Assembly (NCBI GenBank): GCA_025094145.1
Contig: JALLLS010000002.1
Span: forward strand, 372,001 to 436,000
Direction of reading: 5' to 3'
DNA length: 64,000 nt
DNA from: Spinellus fusiger
Lineage: Eukaryota; Mucoromycota; Mucoromycetes; Mucorales; Phycomycetaceae
Of this stretch, positions 48,819-62,069 are shown piece after piece. The translations under genes and the position numbers were made by a program. Positions within the stretch are counted from its first letter, which is position 1. The number at the start of each line of letters is the position of its first letter. Under the pieces are notes generated by a model. The model saw only the letters and a list, made by a program, of their open reading frames with translations, ran no database searches and had not been told where the DNA came from.

Positions 48819-51555
48819 TACACACCCAAAGGCTTTTCTGGCTTTTAAGTGGTAGTACTACCTTCCTTTTACGCTACAACGCAATTATTACCTTATATAG
48901 AAAAATGATTAAGATTAAAGGGTTGCGGATATCCAAACTATTATTTTCTTTTGTAGAATACCTTAATATCAAATTGTATTATCAATAGAATAGATTGTTG
49001 ATGAATAGAATTGTTTATTATAATATTATGGGTACTACCAAAGTGAATTTCATAATAGCAATAGAAACCACACCCTAAAATCCTAATGCTTTGTTATTAG
49101 GAGATAGATGACTATGCTTAGGAATATACCTTAGACACCCCAGACAGTATGGAAGGAAGAATAGACCACCTGAGACTGACTTGAGAAGAGACTTAACTTG
49201 TCTAATATCAAAAGAGTTTATTAGTAATAGTTCAATCAAGAGAGATAGTATGCTTACCTTGTACTTAATACTTGTCTTGAGAATAATAAGCCATATATTA
49301 TCTATTAGAAGAAGAGTCAGTGCCATGTCTTGTAGAATACAATGAGCTTAAGCCCTAATAAAAGCGCTATTTACCTTTTTATCACTAGAATAGCCTTTGG
49401 TGGTGTCTATCACTTTCTTCTATTATTTCTCTTTGTTAATCATAGTACATTACCTTGCTCAGCTATGCTCATCTTGACGATTAATTAAGTATAATGTTGT
49501 ATGGGCAGTGTAAGAAATATCAAGATAATAATAGACCAAAGAATAAAAGATAGCTTTATTCTGGTGATGTATACACACTTTAGCCTTCAATTTCCTACAA
49601 TTAAGTCAAACAACTCACTCTCTTTCTAACTTCCATTGAAATCTTGTTTACCATGTCCTTCTCTACCATCAAATTCAAGAAGAATGAAACATTCACCTGC
49701 AATGTCTGCCAGAAGACATTCAAAACAAGGAAATTTATGAAAGCACATAGTATCATCCACAACATGTAAGATTAATCTTAAGTCTAAAAGTAATGTTACT
49801 CATTCTCTATGAATAGTCCTATAGATGAGTCTTCTCGGTATTTATCGTAGAAACATAGGTATAAAATGATAAGAACTAGACTCATCATACTTCATTGCTA
49901 TTGTTCACAGACCTCTCCCCGCTATCACCACAGCCTTTTGTGTAGTAGAAGAGAGTGATGATGACCACAAGTTTATCACTGAAGCTGAAGAAGTGCTTGG
50001 AGAGGAAGCTCTTTGGGCTGCTGGAGAAGAAGAGTTTGACAGTAGCAGCAATGCTTTTGAGGAGACTGCATTTGTGGATGGTATCTTCCCATTTGCTTCA
50101 AGATTAGAAGTGATCTTTCATTGTTTCTTTTCTGAGAATGAGGAGTTGCTTCTCAAAGGCACTTGTGGGAAAGGTTATAACATTGCTCCAGGACATAAGG
50201 GATGCCTGCCTTAAGAATCCTCAGGAAAAGATGCCTGCCTTGGACAAGGTTCTCCATCTTGACAAGAGAGCAAATAACAATGTCCCCAAGTTCCTCATCA
50301 CCACTCACCAAGTTGCTGTGGTAAAGAAGTTCAAAGGCTTGCCCCCACCACTAATATTCATGAGTTCTTCACGAATAAGCCCTCGGAGCACCTGAAACTC
50401 CTCACTGACAACCCAACAGAAACAACAATGCTCTATGCCCTGCCAGACAGAACACCCAACCAACAAGTTTCTGTAACTCAAGGAGAGAAGTGGAGAATCC
50501 ATCCGCTGCTCCAGCACCCCATGGCAACTGCTACCATCAACGGTACTTCTGTTGATCTCTGGGTTGGGGATAGAGTGTACACCTCTCCCGGTAAAGGAAC
50601 AACAACAACAACAACATATAAGCTTGCCTCTTTTTCTCTCTCTTCACATTATGTGATAAACTGATGGCTGAAGCTTATGAAGCAACACCTGGTTTTTCTG
50701 TTAGTAGTGTCATTGTCATACTAGATATTATAAGAAATATCAAACTCCCACACCAACTCCACCAACCATTACACTTTCAAGAGAGTTACCACCAACCCCA
50801 ATGCACAGTCCATGCCAGTGAAAATTGTGCCTCTGAACTTTTTCTCGGATGACATGAGTGGAAATACCACCAAGAAGTGGAACAAATTCGAAAGTTGGGT
50901 AATGTCTCCTGCTGCATTGGCATTTAAAGAACAGAACAAGATAGAGAACACGTTCTTTATCTGTACAAGTAACAAGTTGTCGGCAATGGAGATGCTTCCG
51001 GAGCTGGTAAAGGACTTGGAGATGTTGGAGAGAGACGTCAAGATTTTTGATGTGGAGAATCTGTTCTTGTTGTTGGTGTACCTCACCTCATTATGGCAGA
51101 CAATCCCATGTATGCGGCCATGGCATGTAGTCTTGGTACAAGTGCCAACCTACCATGCAGAAAGTGTTTCTGGAGAAAAAGAAGTGGAAGTGTAGTAGAG
51201 GAGGGTGCTCCTGCCAGAAGAATGGAAGAGTTGGTAAAGATGTGCCAACACTGCAACAACAACCCCAACAATGCCAGCCTCAGAAGTAGCCCCAGCACTG
51301 GCTATAAGCTAACTGGTAGTGAAGCCCTCTTGTCTCTTCAATCATGGAATCCCTTTAAGGATTGCCCAGTAGAAATCTTGCACACCATCCTCCTTGGTAT
51401 TGCAAGATACCTTGTGATTGGCATGGTGCCACTTTATACCGAAGATGAAGTCAAGCACTTGGAAGAAAGTTTTTTCAATTAAGATTCGAAGGCTTTCACA
51501 AGAAAGCATCGCACACCTTTTCGCTTCTGTGGTTCATATCTCGGAAGAAATTTCA
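48819..51555 (+). mobile_element. Plavaka-like DNA transposon, truncated copy 2
   Basis: Starts TACACACCCAAAGGCTTTTC and is nearly identical, inverted, to 21180-18480 of the 4-kb copy. It breaks off inside the transposase gene at about 51555, where the left region of the 1.2-kb element at 51556 begins without its outer terminus. So it was cut by insertion or recombination. Confidence 0.75.
49653..51540 (+). pseudogene. C2H2-finger Plavaka-like transposase, truncated copy 2
   Basis: Exon 49653-49765 carries the same C2H2 finger; the intron runs to 49910. The frame changes are those of copy 1. In addition a TAC to TAA change makes a stop at 51480-51482 in the block that is open in copy 1 (SFFN then stop, against SFFNYDSKAF). 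In this copy the CRKC motif is kept (copy 1 reads YRKC). The last about 70 codons before the truncation remain recognisable. The gene lacks the catalytic 3' part and cannot make a full transposase. Confidence 0.65.
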
Positions 51556-52742
51556 AAATAACTTATCCAAAGATTTTCTGGTGCATAGGCGGTGATATAT
51601 CCTTCCTTTTTAGACAAACTTATTGCCTTTTATGTATCTGTGTTTAAAATCAAAGGTTTGCAAGTATCTAAATTTTTATTTCTTTTTGTAGATATCTCAA
51701 TATCAAACTATATTATCAATAAAAATATATTATTTACTATAATAATATAGCTAACACTATATTATGACTATAGCCACTGCCAAAGTAGATTTCCTCATAG
51801 CAATAGAATCCATATCCTAAAAGACTTGTGCTTTGTTCTTGAGAGTATACCCTAGATAGTATAGACAGTATAGAAGACCACCTGAGACTGACTTGAAAGG
51901 AATCTTTACTTGCCTAATAACAATACATTGAGTGTCTTGTGGAATACATTGAGCTCAAGCCCAGATAAAGACACTACCTACCTTTTTATCACTAGAATAG
52001 TCCTTGGTAGTGTCCATCACTTCCTTCTATTATTTCTCTTTGTTAATCATAGTACATTACCTTGCTCAGCTATGCTCATATTGACGAGTAATTAAGTATC
52101 ATGTTATATATGCAGTGTGGTAAATAAAAAAAGAGGGGAATATCAAAACAAATAATAACGTTTTATCTATTATTTTAGTGATGTATACACTAGCCTCCAT
52201 TCATAAGATTCACAAGTCAAACAATTCACACTCTATTTGCCTTGAGCCTAAAGTCCAGTATTAGAAACAATATCTTGTTATCATTAAGTACTATTGTTGA
52301 TACCAGTTACAATGAGATAATTGAGGTGATTGTGAATATTGAGTCAATAAATAAATACACTGTTCTCAATGTAAGTGAGTTTGGTTCTATTTTATGGACA
52401 ATGACCACCAGAGTTAATTCAGTGTGTTCTGTAACAAATCTTTCTTAAGCATTGTTATACTGCAAATACTGTGGACTTATAGTTAACACATTATGTTAAA
52501 CAAAATTCAGTGACTGAGCTGTAATTTTGGGGTGATTCTTGTTCTATTTCTTATCTTTACAGCCAATTCTATACTTTTTAATTGCAAAGTCAATAGTCAC
52601 TGCTAAAATAGGCAGGTAGAGTTTGAGATAGCCCATTTACACAGCAAAAAAGCCTTTTTAAACACATTAGCCAATCATAAGAATATTGCGATTTTATTCT
52701 CAGGATATTTCCTTATGTATCCCAAACATCTTTGGGTGTGTA
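51556..52742 (+). mobile_element. Non-autonomous Plavaka-like element, 1.2 kb, right partner
   Basis: Starts inside the left region (CCAAAGATTTTCTGG, GGCGGTGATATATCC) without the outer TACACAC, and ends CCCAAACATCTTTGGGTGTG TA at 52742. Over nearly its full length it matches 44731-45931 inverted. No transposase. Confidence 0.75.
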
Positions 52743-55469
52743 GACCTCCTTCCCAAATGTCCAGTGTCCAATAGCCTACAATATGTAGGTTCTTGATTGA
52801 AACATATGAATTTTGTCTTTCCATTGTTAGTAAATTATTCCATAAGCACTAAAGAATTCTGATATTTCTTAGGTAACAAGTACCATGGTGTATTGGATAG
52901 GCTGACCACCTATGAAAGCGTAGTATAAAGTACATGATCTTGTTGGAAATGTGATAGAATGAGTCCATACTTTTCCAAGAAATGATGATTATAAATGAAA
53001 ATATCTTAGCCTAGAGAAACCATATCACTAGATGATAGAACCATGGTTTGTATCTTTGAGAAATATACTTTTTATATTACTAAACACACCCTTTGTTTTT
53101 GGTTTTTCGAACCATCTCCTGAGCAGAGAATAATGCTCAGAAAATATTAATATTTCAACGCTTTGCACACAAAATAGCTGTGCTACTGAGACAACAGCCA
53201 ATTAAACTATTGAGAAGTGTCACGGATTATGTGAATAACAAAGAGAAGGGAAAAATTAAGAACAATAGTTGACATAGAATCTGTGAAGGTTATTTCTGAT
53301 ATGAAGAAGAAAAAAGAAAAAAACTCCCTATGAAAACTCTTATTGTTTATTTTATGTTATGAGGATATACGCCTATTTTATTATAAATTGTACAACAATG
53401 GATGTAAAAAATAATCATCGTTCTATAATCTACTTAAAAGAGATTGTATTGATCAAAAGAGATTCCCAACAACAGTGTCTGATTTATACTGAAAATGAGT
53501 TGGCTTGTGAGTAGAATTAAGTTGCTATTCGTAGGGCTAGAAGATGCATATATGCATATGTAAAAGAAAGATAACAATTGCACTCGTGTCTTTTCCTTAA
53601 AAACAATCCAATGTTTGAAAATACGACAAACAATTATATAACATAATAAGAAAAATTAAACATCGTAGGGGTTTTTATTATTATTACAATGCTCTATTTA
53701 TTCCAAAGGGGCAGAACACTATCAAGAAGATGGAGAATTCCTATGTGAATGAGTGTCTCTATTTATCTATCCACCTTTGTAGTATAAAACATATGAATAT
53801 GGTCCTGTTAGTTTTTCATCATGTCAATAAAGGATGCTGTCAGCCTTATAACCAGTGACTTGATGAACCTATTACTGTATTAACATGTTAATATTTGTTC
53901 TGAATGTAAAGGTAATTAGCATCTGTTAGTCATCTGTCCATCAGGTTGTCATGAAATAGTCAGTGCAGAAATGAATTCTACTCTTGGTAAAGGATAGTGG
54001 CAACCATCAGATAACTCAGGTAGACTCATGTTTAGGTAGGAACACTATCTTAAAGTAGGCCAATGTCCACTTTTTCAAATATTGTCTTTGTTGTACTTGT
54101 AAAATATTATTATAATCTTCATTAGTTTATTGCCTTTGAATAAAAGTTTAATCAGTCTTATGATTTCAATCGCATTTTTAACTAAAGAAACAGACTCTAC
54201 ATGTTCATTTATTATCATGTGCTGTATATACTATGGCATAAACTCATTTATTTATTAATACTATTTGGTAAACTATATTGCATTAGTGGTAAACAAGTAT
54301 AAAGTATTAAGCACGGTATTGATTGAAAATAGCAGGCGTAGAAATAAATGACTAAAATAATAATAATAATTATAATTATAATAATTAGTTCGGGTTAGCT
54401 CAAGTGATATAACTTTACTGTATACCAGTCCTAAGAGGCAATGTCGCATTTACTTATCACATCTGTGTATAAATTGTATTATAAAATTTTATGAAACGCG
54501 ACATTACCTTTTGGAACTAGTGTATTTGAATGTGTAAATGCTAATGCGCTATTTTCTAGTAACTTTAAATTCTGTCATTGAGGTAAAAAGGTAAAATAAT
54601 CCAACTAAACTGACCATCCAACTAATAAAGGAAGAAATGAGCATTTATTATTATTTTTATTACAAGTATTACTATGGCTTCAAAATAGATCAATATTTAC
54701 TTTTGTTTCTTATTTAAGAAAGTTGAAGACAGCAAGGCAAACCTTATATCATCAGTGATATACTTTAAGTTTATTCATTTTGCTATTTCGTGCCTATGAA
54801 ACTTGGAATAAATCCGTTCTATTGCCATTCAAGTTGTGATATAAGGTTTTCCCCATTAAAAAACTAGGTCGTTATTTTTGTATTAACCTTTCTATTGTTT
54901 GGTTTAAATATAAATAAGATTCCATCGTGCAAAGCCAATCTCAAGACAGGCTCAACAAATGAACTACAAAGAAAACCATAGACACCAGGGCCATTTCAGC
55001 TGAATAAATGATAGGATAGGGCCTATACTCAATGGAAGAGAGGCTTGAAATACTTTTTTTTTTAATAAGAAGCAATAATGAACAAACCTATTAATATACT
55101 ATCCATCGATACTTGAGGGGGTTCTTTTCCTCAACAATGGGCTACACAGACCATCAGGCCTGTGAAAATTATGCAAAGAGGTCAAGTATGCTGCTCACTT
55201 TCTCTATACATCATTCGTACACTTTCCAACATGCCATTATCACCTGAAAATATTAAGTTTTTCTATCATGGCCTAAATTAAGTTATTGAATACATGTCTT
55301 ATTCACAAGTGAACATTATAAACTATAGACTACTCGCATGCATTATGCTTACTTTTGAAGATATCTTTGATACAGTCTAGATACATTAATACATTGTTAT
55401 TCATATGTGGAGAGTAAATACAAATATATATCTCCATTTACTTTAATGCTATAGAAAATAAAACTTTGT
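52743..55469. other. AT-rich intergenic region
   Basis: 2.7 kb with no supportable gene, mobile-element end or structured RNA that I could recognise. Simple AAT runs near 54352-54386. Confidence 0.45.
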
Positions 55470-58376
55470 TCACCACAGATTACACTTTACAACTGGATTC
55501 ATAGGTGAGCCTAATGGGCACTGGAACACTTTGGAGAAATGAGGAGAGTTGATCAGTGGCCCATTGACTCTCCATTTATCAGGCGCTGTCTCACTGGTGC
55601 GAATCTAAGAGATTTTTACTTAGATACCATGTTCATCAAGCGCACTACTAAAAACCTACCTCTCGTACATCGTTCTCAGATGTACTTTTACTGCATGCCA
55701 TTCTTCCAAAGTTAATATAAAACAACTGTTCCACTGTCCACTGCTCAAGTCCAGGCAGAGGTGAATTGTTATAATGCTTAGACTCAAATCGTAAAAGCCA
55801 TGCAGCATAGGCTTTTTTCAGGGCTCCGTTGTCTGCCAAATTGGCATTCAGAGTGCGTTGACCATCCACCGAATACAGTTCACCACGAGGACCTTCAAGC
55901 GTGAATTCCGAGTACTGCTTTGCAAAACAGCTTGTTCTATTATCAAACCCAACCAGCGAAGAATCCGACCACCAGTGGCCTAGTTCACCTTGACCATTGT
56001 AGTGTCGACCCACAGGATCAAATCCATGCTATGACCCAACCCCAAACTCAATATAAAATAGACAAGACATAGATTCTAGAACTTACCAGTATATTCTGAC
56101 CCACCATCCACCCTAAAGAGCCATAATTCAAATATTCTGGCCCTTGTGCATTGTAAAATGGAGGCTGTAGTAAGCCTGCAGGCACAATCATCTCGTTCTG
56201 CTGGCGAGTGTAATAGGCTTGAACATCCTGAGGATTTGCCTTCCATATACCATGCACCACAGGCTTCCCCAACTGAGCCCACTGTTGCTTCACTTTCCAT
56301 CGATTGGCACTCTGTACATTGGCAAACAGACTATCTTGCACTATGTTCACATTGCTGTAAAACTCAGAAAGTGCCACAAGAGACAGAATATCAGGAGAAG
56401 AGGTGGGGTAGCCTAGCTGATAGTGGATGGCCTGCACTTTAGCCACCATCTCTTGTCTTGTTGTATCATCCACCCAAGCCAAATGAGAGAGACTGTCTAC
56501 AAAGCTCTCTGCTATTTTAGAGGCCAGTTCTTCTGATTTTGCCTTTGAATCCTTATCCAGAGACCTTACAAAATAATGGCCCATTAATAATCCCAAAGAC
56601 TGATCCAAATGAGACAAACAGGTGTTCCATCGCATGGGTTTTGCGCGTGCCTCTATGCCGTTGATTTTCGCCATCAGCTTTCGTCGTGGAGCAACATACA
56701 CTTCACCCAAAGTATCCAAATATTTCCACAAGGTGCGCCATACCAAGTACATTTGAAGTGTGCGCACATTAGTATTCTCTAAAACATCATTGGATAAGCT
56801 TGTAATGAAGTGGGGTGATGGAATAAGAAGCGTAAAAGGCATTGGAACGCCACGAGGTAACATGGCTTCTATATACAAAGTCCAATTGAAATTGGGAGCT
56901 ACAGAATGAAGCTTCTCTAGAGACCATTCTTCTATAGTGACCGTTGTATTTTTGGCTGTCATCGTGTGGTATTTCACTTGAGCCAATTGCTTTTCAAATT
57001 CCAAAATGCGTCTTGCAGTTGCTATAGGACTCAGGGACTTCCACCCAAACTGTCCAGTTTTGTCTTCACGAAACACAATCTCAAGTAACTCAGTCACTAC
57101 CTCCATATAAGTAGAAAACACTTCTGGGTCATCGTAATATTCACGGGAGGGTAGACCAACGTCCCCCTGCCCCAGCGATAGTTTTGTTTTGGTGGGATGG
57201 TAGGGATCTGGAATGATCTTCATTTCAAACAGTGCCTCGATGTGGTGTTGACTAAGAATCCCCACAGCCTGACTTAGTTTTTGTACAAAGGCTGGTTCCT
57301 TATAGAGGGTGGCATTTGTGTTCTCGGACATCTGATAAGAAATGGAAGGTAACATCTCCTGGATCGAATGGAAGAGTTGATAAAGAGGCGTCACTCCCAT
57401 TTTCTCCACAGTGTCTTCATCCATACAAGCAGTGTAAAAGGTAGTCAGCTTATTGAACAATTGGCGATCAATGATTCTGTCGGGTGAGGGGAGGTTATTG
57501 GTAAAGGGGGTCGTGGTATCGCCCATAGGCTTCATGTCGCGACTTAATATCTGGTCAAGATACTGCCTAATACTGTCTTTGGCCAATGTGTGTACGCTTA
57601 TTTTTGAATGGGTGTCTGGTAAAAGGTGGCGATCTATCCAGTGGCTGCCTATAAAGGAAAAATATACATTGCCCCACACAATTATATTCATTGGTATTCA
57701 TTGGTATTCATTGGTATTCATTGGTATTCATTGATATTCATCAATAGCATGGTAAAGAAAGTAAGTAGTCTATATGTGGTGTACGTGTATTCTACCCCTT
57801 GTTTTCCCTTTTCTTTTTCTATATTTTCCCCCCCTTACATGTATATGCATAAAAATCATTGCATGGATCAATATTCAAGTTCACATCCTAGCTAGATTAG
57901 TCATGCTTTATGTTCTCAAAGAACTCTTATTACTTGAAGAATGCTGGCAGCAGATTGGATACAGTGGGGCTCCAGACACAATGCCTAATAATGTTATCAA
58001 TAATAATGTTATTGTTGTTGTTATTAGAAGACAGAAAAGGAAAAAAAAAAATCAAATTTATATCCACCTCAGTAGTATTCTTTGTCGGTGGCAGTGGAAT
58101 AGGGACGGGTGGGTGTGGGGATTTCTTGGGATTTTCATTGTAACTGCTACGAGCATAAAGACCAGTAAAGACACATAGAAGAATAAAGAGAATAGAACTG
58201 ACAAAGAACATCAACTTTTCTAAAGAAGTAAATTGTCCAGGCTGCAAGTAGACAGGATACCGATAGACACCGCTTCCATAGTCAGTATTAGACACTGCAT
58301 CTTCACTGTTCTCTGAGTGTCCATCATGATTATCAATACGATCGCGTGATAGAAGAGGAGATTGACTGTCTGCCAT
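55470..58376 (-). CDS. Membrane-anchored M13 (neprilysin-like) protein, probably catalytically inactive
   Basis: Six exons, 58068-58376, 57934-57984, 57839-57887, 56087-57648, 55660-56028 and 55470-55604, join in frame to 824 aa. A cytosolic tail precedes one transmembrane helix (about 55-75, LMFFVSSILFILLCVFTGLY), so a type II membrane protein. The M13 ectodomain starts LCLEPHCIQSAASILQ, then DPCNDFYAYTC, and ends CPLGSPMNPVVKC...W, with the fold-forming Cys kept. The active site is not kept: the HExxH helix reads Q654-N-I-L-H658 (then GFDPVGR), and the ExxxD zinc site reads A719-N-L-A-D723-NGA. The substrate-side NAYY is QAYY. Family members are zinc endopeptidases; this one should not bind zinc normally. 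An in-frame ATG at 58514 would add a hydrophobic CT-tract-derived leader and is rejected. Ligand is unknown. Confidence 0.85.
57691..57730. repeat. (TTGGTATTCA)4 tandem repeat
   Basis: Four 10-bp units, plus diverged ones on both sides, inside the 190-nt third intron of the M13 gene. Confidence 0.85.
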
Positions 58377-59743
58377 ACAAGTCAAGTTAGAAGAAAGAAG
58401 AAGAAAGTCTCTTAAGAAAAAAGACAAGGAAAGAAAAGAAAGAAAACGGTTCTTGAATTGTGTCGCTGGGTCTTCTTCCGGATACACGTGATACAAATAG
58501 CCTACCTTATCCATTCAAATGAAATAAGCTTTATTTGTTCTTATTACTTTTCCTCCCTCCAATGAATCGGTAGAAGGCAGATTATCATGTGGGTTGAACA
58601 AAAGAATGCTAACCAAAGCAATTGCAAGATTGGTAAGTGAATCTACATTCCATATCTATGCTTTAATACAAGGCAAGCACTCTACACTATTAAGCAGTCG
58701 CTGCTCCCAAGGTGTGCTGTCATCTTGCTCTGTCTAAATAGAGTGTATTGATCTGGATATTTAAATATACCTACCACTATCTACCAATATCTACCTATCC
58801 ATAGTTACAACTATTTCCACCCACCCACACACACACACGCAAATGCAGACATAATCTATATTTGTTTATGATTTTTTATCTTTATGGACCTAGCACAAGG
58901 TAGTTTCTAGATCTGTCTTGATGGCTACATCACTAAGAATGGGATGTTTCTATAGTTACCTATTTTGTGATGGCAGCCCACTTGTGTGTTACCATGCCAA
59001 TCGAATGGTTCAATGAAAGAGACCTACTTGAATCAGAATTATCGATGTACCTCGGTCATGTGACAGATTCAAGTGTGCAAAATTAAATAGATTGGTGCAG
59101 TGTCTATAGGTTGTTCTGTATTTTCAGTTATGAAATGAATAAATAACATGATAAATAACAAATAAAATGATAAATAACATAATAAATAATAAACATAATA
59201 AATAGCAAAAAACATAATAAATAGCAAAACATAATAAATAGTAAAACAATAAATAATAAAACAATAAACATCGACTGACTGCTCTTATGAACATTGCCTT
59301 TTTCATTGACCCATTGCACTGGAAATTGTATTCTCTGCTTAGGAATACAAACAATGCTTACTATTTTAGCAGTCTCAAACCCTTGCATTTCACACCTACC
59401 GAGGATGAACACGATCGATCTTCTACTAACAAGAATAAATCCCAAGACCCATTCAATAGTCATTGTTCAAGGCAAAAGAAGAAATGCCAGGCAAAGAAAT
59501 GCACGTGTGACTTAATATATGACGTTGAATTACCCAAATGGCATTCAAATACTAGCTTGCTCATTTTTCTCTTACTCTTCTTAACCTTGCGCGTTTGTTC
59601 ATTGATTTATTCTCCTCTTTTTTTCTCTCTCTTTTCTCTCTCTTTTCTCTATCTTTTCTCTCTCTCTCTTTTCTCTCTCTTTTCCTTTCCTTTTTTCTCC
59701 TCTTTTTCTCTTCTTTTTCTGCTTCTTCATCTGCTTCTATCTT
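58377..59743. other. Divergent spacer between the M13 and BAR-SH3 genes
   Basis: Holds both promoters. Purine-rich DNA at 58388-58447 is a CT tract on the M13 coding strand; 59612-59738 is a long TTTTCTCTC tract on the BAR-SH3 coding strand, right up to its ATG. An AAATAACATAAT-type repeat lies at about 59133-59270. No gene is supported between them. Confidence 0.5.
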
Positions 59744-61674
59744 ATGATTAAGAACTTTGGAAAACTCAAGCAGGTGAGATTTCTTATTCTTTCTTTAGCA
59801 CTTTATACCCTTTTATTGCTTCCTTCTACCAATAGAAATACAAAAGAGCAGTCTTAGTGTAGTTTATGTGGTAATAAAAGCTATGGGGTTCTATGTCAGC
59901 CTGCTTTAAAGGCTCTCTTCCATGTGTCCATGATTGGCGGAGTTTTGCTTATATCAATTGTATTTTATTACTTATTTATATTATAGTAGCGCAACATGGT
60001 CTAATCTTTGTATTTTCATAGTGGACAGGTGAACGCTTTGGCGATATCAAACCTACTCTCCACAGTGATGAGTTCCAGCGCATGGAGTTCGATACAGAGA
60101 GCAGAAGAGCGGGGTTCGATCATCTTTATGAAGTGGCCAAACTGACCCACGTGCATTTATCCAAGAAGAAGAAGATATCTCCTGAAGACAGTAAAATGAA
60201 AGCAACGCCACTCTACGCCTTTGGAGATACCTTGATGTCGTATGGAACTGCCCATAAAGAGTCCTCTGATCTTGGTAAAGACCCATTTTCTGTCTCTCTT
60301 TCTTCCTTATTCACTCCTAAAGATATTAGGCCTTGTGATGGTCAGATTGGGTGAAGTAGAGAACACTGTATCATTACTTCAAGAAGAGTTTTCAGACGCC
60401 ATAAAAGATATTTATATGCCAGCAGTAGCACAAGGGCAGCTTTACTTCAAGGAACACAGTGTTCTCAAGAAGAAATTGGAGTCAAGAAGATTAGACTATG
60501 ATTTCAAGCAAGGCCGTCTCTCAAAGGCAAAGAAAGAAAGGCCGGAATGGGAGCAAGAATGCCAGGTAGCCAAGATGAAGTATGACGAGACAGAACATCG
60601 CCTGGTAAAGAAGATGCTACAGATACAAGACTACGAAGTAAGTGACATTACTGTAGCTGTCCTTGACTAACCTCCCAGACTACACATATTCATGCTCTAC
60701 GTCGTCTAGCAGAAATTCAGCATCAGTACCACCAAAAGGCAGCTGAGCTATTGAATGCAGTATGCCATGACTGGCCAGTGCTTGAGGAAGATCATTCCAT
60801 GGCCGCTGTCTATCACACGTTGTCTAACAAGTCGCACAGATCTACAGGCACTTATCTCAGCAGTGACTACGAAAATGAAGGCACGACCTCCACCCAAGTA
60901 CCCGCCCATGACAGCAGCGGCGACACGGCTACAAAAAAACAAGCAAACGATGAAATCTCAGACAGTGAAAACAGTGAGAAATATACAAGCCAATCCACCA
61001 GTCAATCGAATCTATCGTATACACAAGGTACATTGGTACATAGTCACCAGAAAAACTCACTCTCTTTAGATACATCTCCAGCACGCCTCCGAAAAGTCCT
61101 GTTTAATTTTGATGGAGAAAACAAAAAAGAACTCTCCATTCGTGTGGGTGAAGTTGTCTGTGTCTTGGGCGAAGTCGACGATGGCTGGTGGTTGGGTGAA
61201 ATTGATGAACGACAGGGCATTTTCCCCGTCAACTACACCGAAGACATTAGCCACTCTCTCTCCAACACTCCACCGCTTGTTTCTAGCTCAGAAACCACCT
61301 CCAAATCCGACTCTGATGTAAATTTCCATTCCCTCCCAAGCACCCAACCCCGAGCATCAAAAAAACACATCCACAGACCCGAACGTAGCGATTCCATGTC
61401 CAAGCCAACTCCCTCCCCAAGAGAATTAGACTTCACCAACAAACCTATTCCAAAAGTGCCCACGGCTGCCTATACCACGACTGAGCCTACATCCACACCC
61501 ACACCCACACCCACTACTCTTGAAGTTCCTACTGCACTCAGCCAACTCGCCTCACTTCATGTCTCCCCTGCTACTCATTTCAAACCTACACCCATTGACA
61601 GCAATACTACTTATTCCACACATGCACCCATTATTGCACCCACCACATCAACATTACTGGAAAAGGGCTGCTAG
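59744..61674 (+). CDS. BAR-SH3 protein, endophilin-like
   Basis: Four exons, 59744-59773, 60022-60274, 60330-60637 and 60679-61674, give 528 aa. The 10-residue first exon (MIKNFGKLKQ) with WTGERFGDIKPT forms the N-terminal amphipathic start. The BAR domain spans about 1-230 with coiled-coil segments (VRLGEVENTVSLLQEEFSDA, LKKKLESRRLDYDFKQGRLS, ALRRLAEIQHQYHQKAAELL). A Ser/Asp-rich linker leads to an SH3 domain at about 335-390: VLFNFDGENKKELSIRVGE, DDGWWLGEID and GIFPVNYTE contain the ALYDF-, WW- and PxNY-type contacts. The tail is Pro/Thr/Ser-rich, ends KGC, and has no further domain. Known role: membrane-curving adaptor in endocytosis or trafficking. Fungal orthologue naming is uncertain. 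Confidence 0.86.
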
Positions 61675-62038
61675 TCACCCACCATGTTGAAAGAAATTCA
61701 TGAAAAACACATTATTAAAAATATATAGCAAGTAACTGGTGAAAATCAACAAAAAAAAAGAAGTTATTTGGATTTCCACACAAATGGGTGGAAAAGAGTA
61801 ACGCATGTTGCGTACACTACTATTGAGCAAGACATCTGGCATCTGTTGACACTCTTTCTTTTTCTTTTTCTTTATATACTCATTGATAGCTGTAGGTAGT
61901 TTCTACAGATACAGTTATTATAAGCATCTATCTCTCTTTGCAATCCACAGGCATAGTGTAGATGGTAGGTTTATCTGTTACATAGCTCTTCATTTCAAAT
62001 TCAATTCAATTCTCCAATCCCAAATCCCAATTCTATAT

Positions 62039-62069
<31 letters not shown>

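Noticed and set aside
57691..57730. Regular 10-bp repeat considered as a CRISPR-like array
   Set aside because: Units are contiguous without spacers, intronic and in a eukaryotic gene.
58377..58514. Upstream in-frame ATG extending the M13 protein by 46 residues
   Set aside because: The added part is mostly a translated CT tract (Phe/Leu/Ser) and would place a second hydrophobic stretch before the real anchor; the ATG at 58376 is the better start, though a small upstream exon cannot be excluded.
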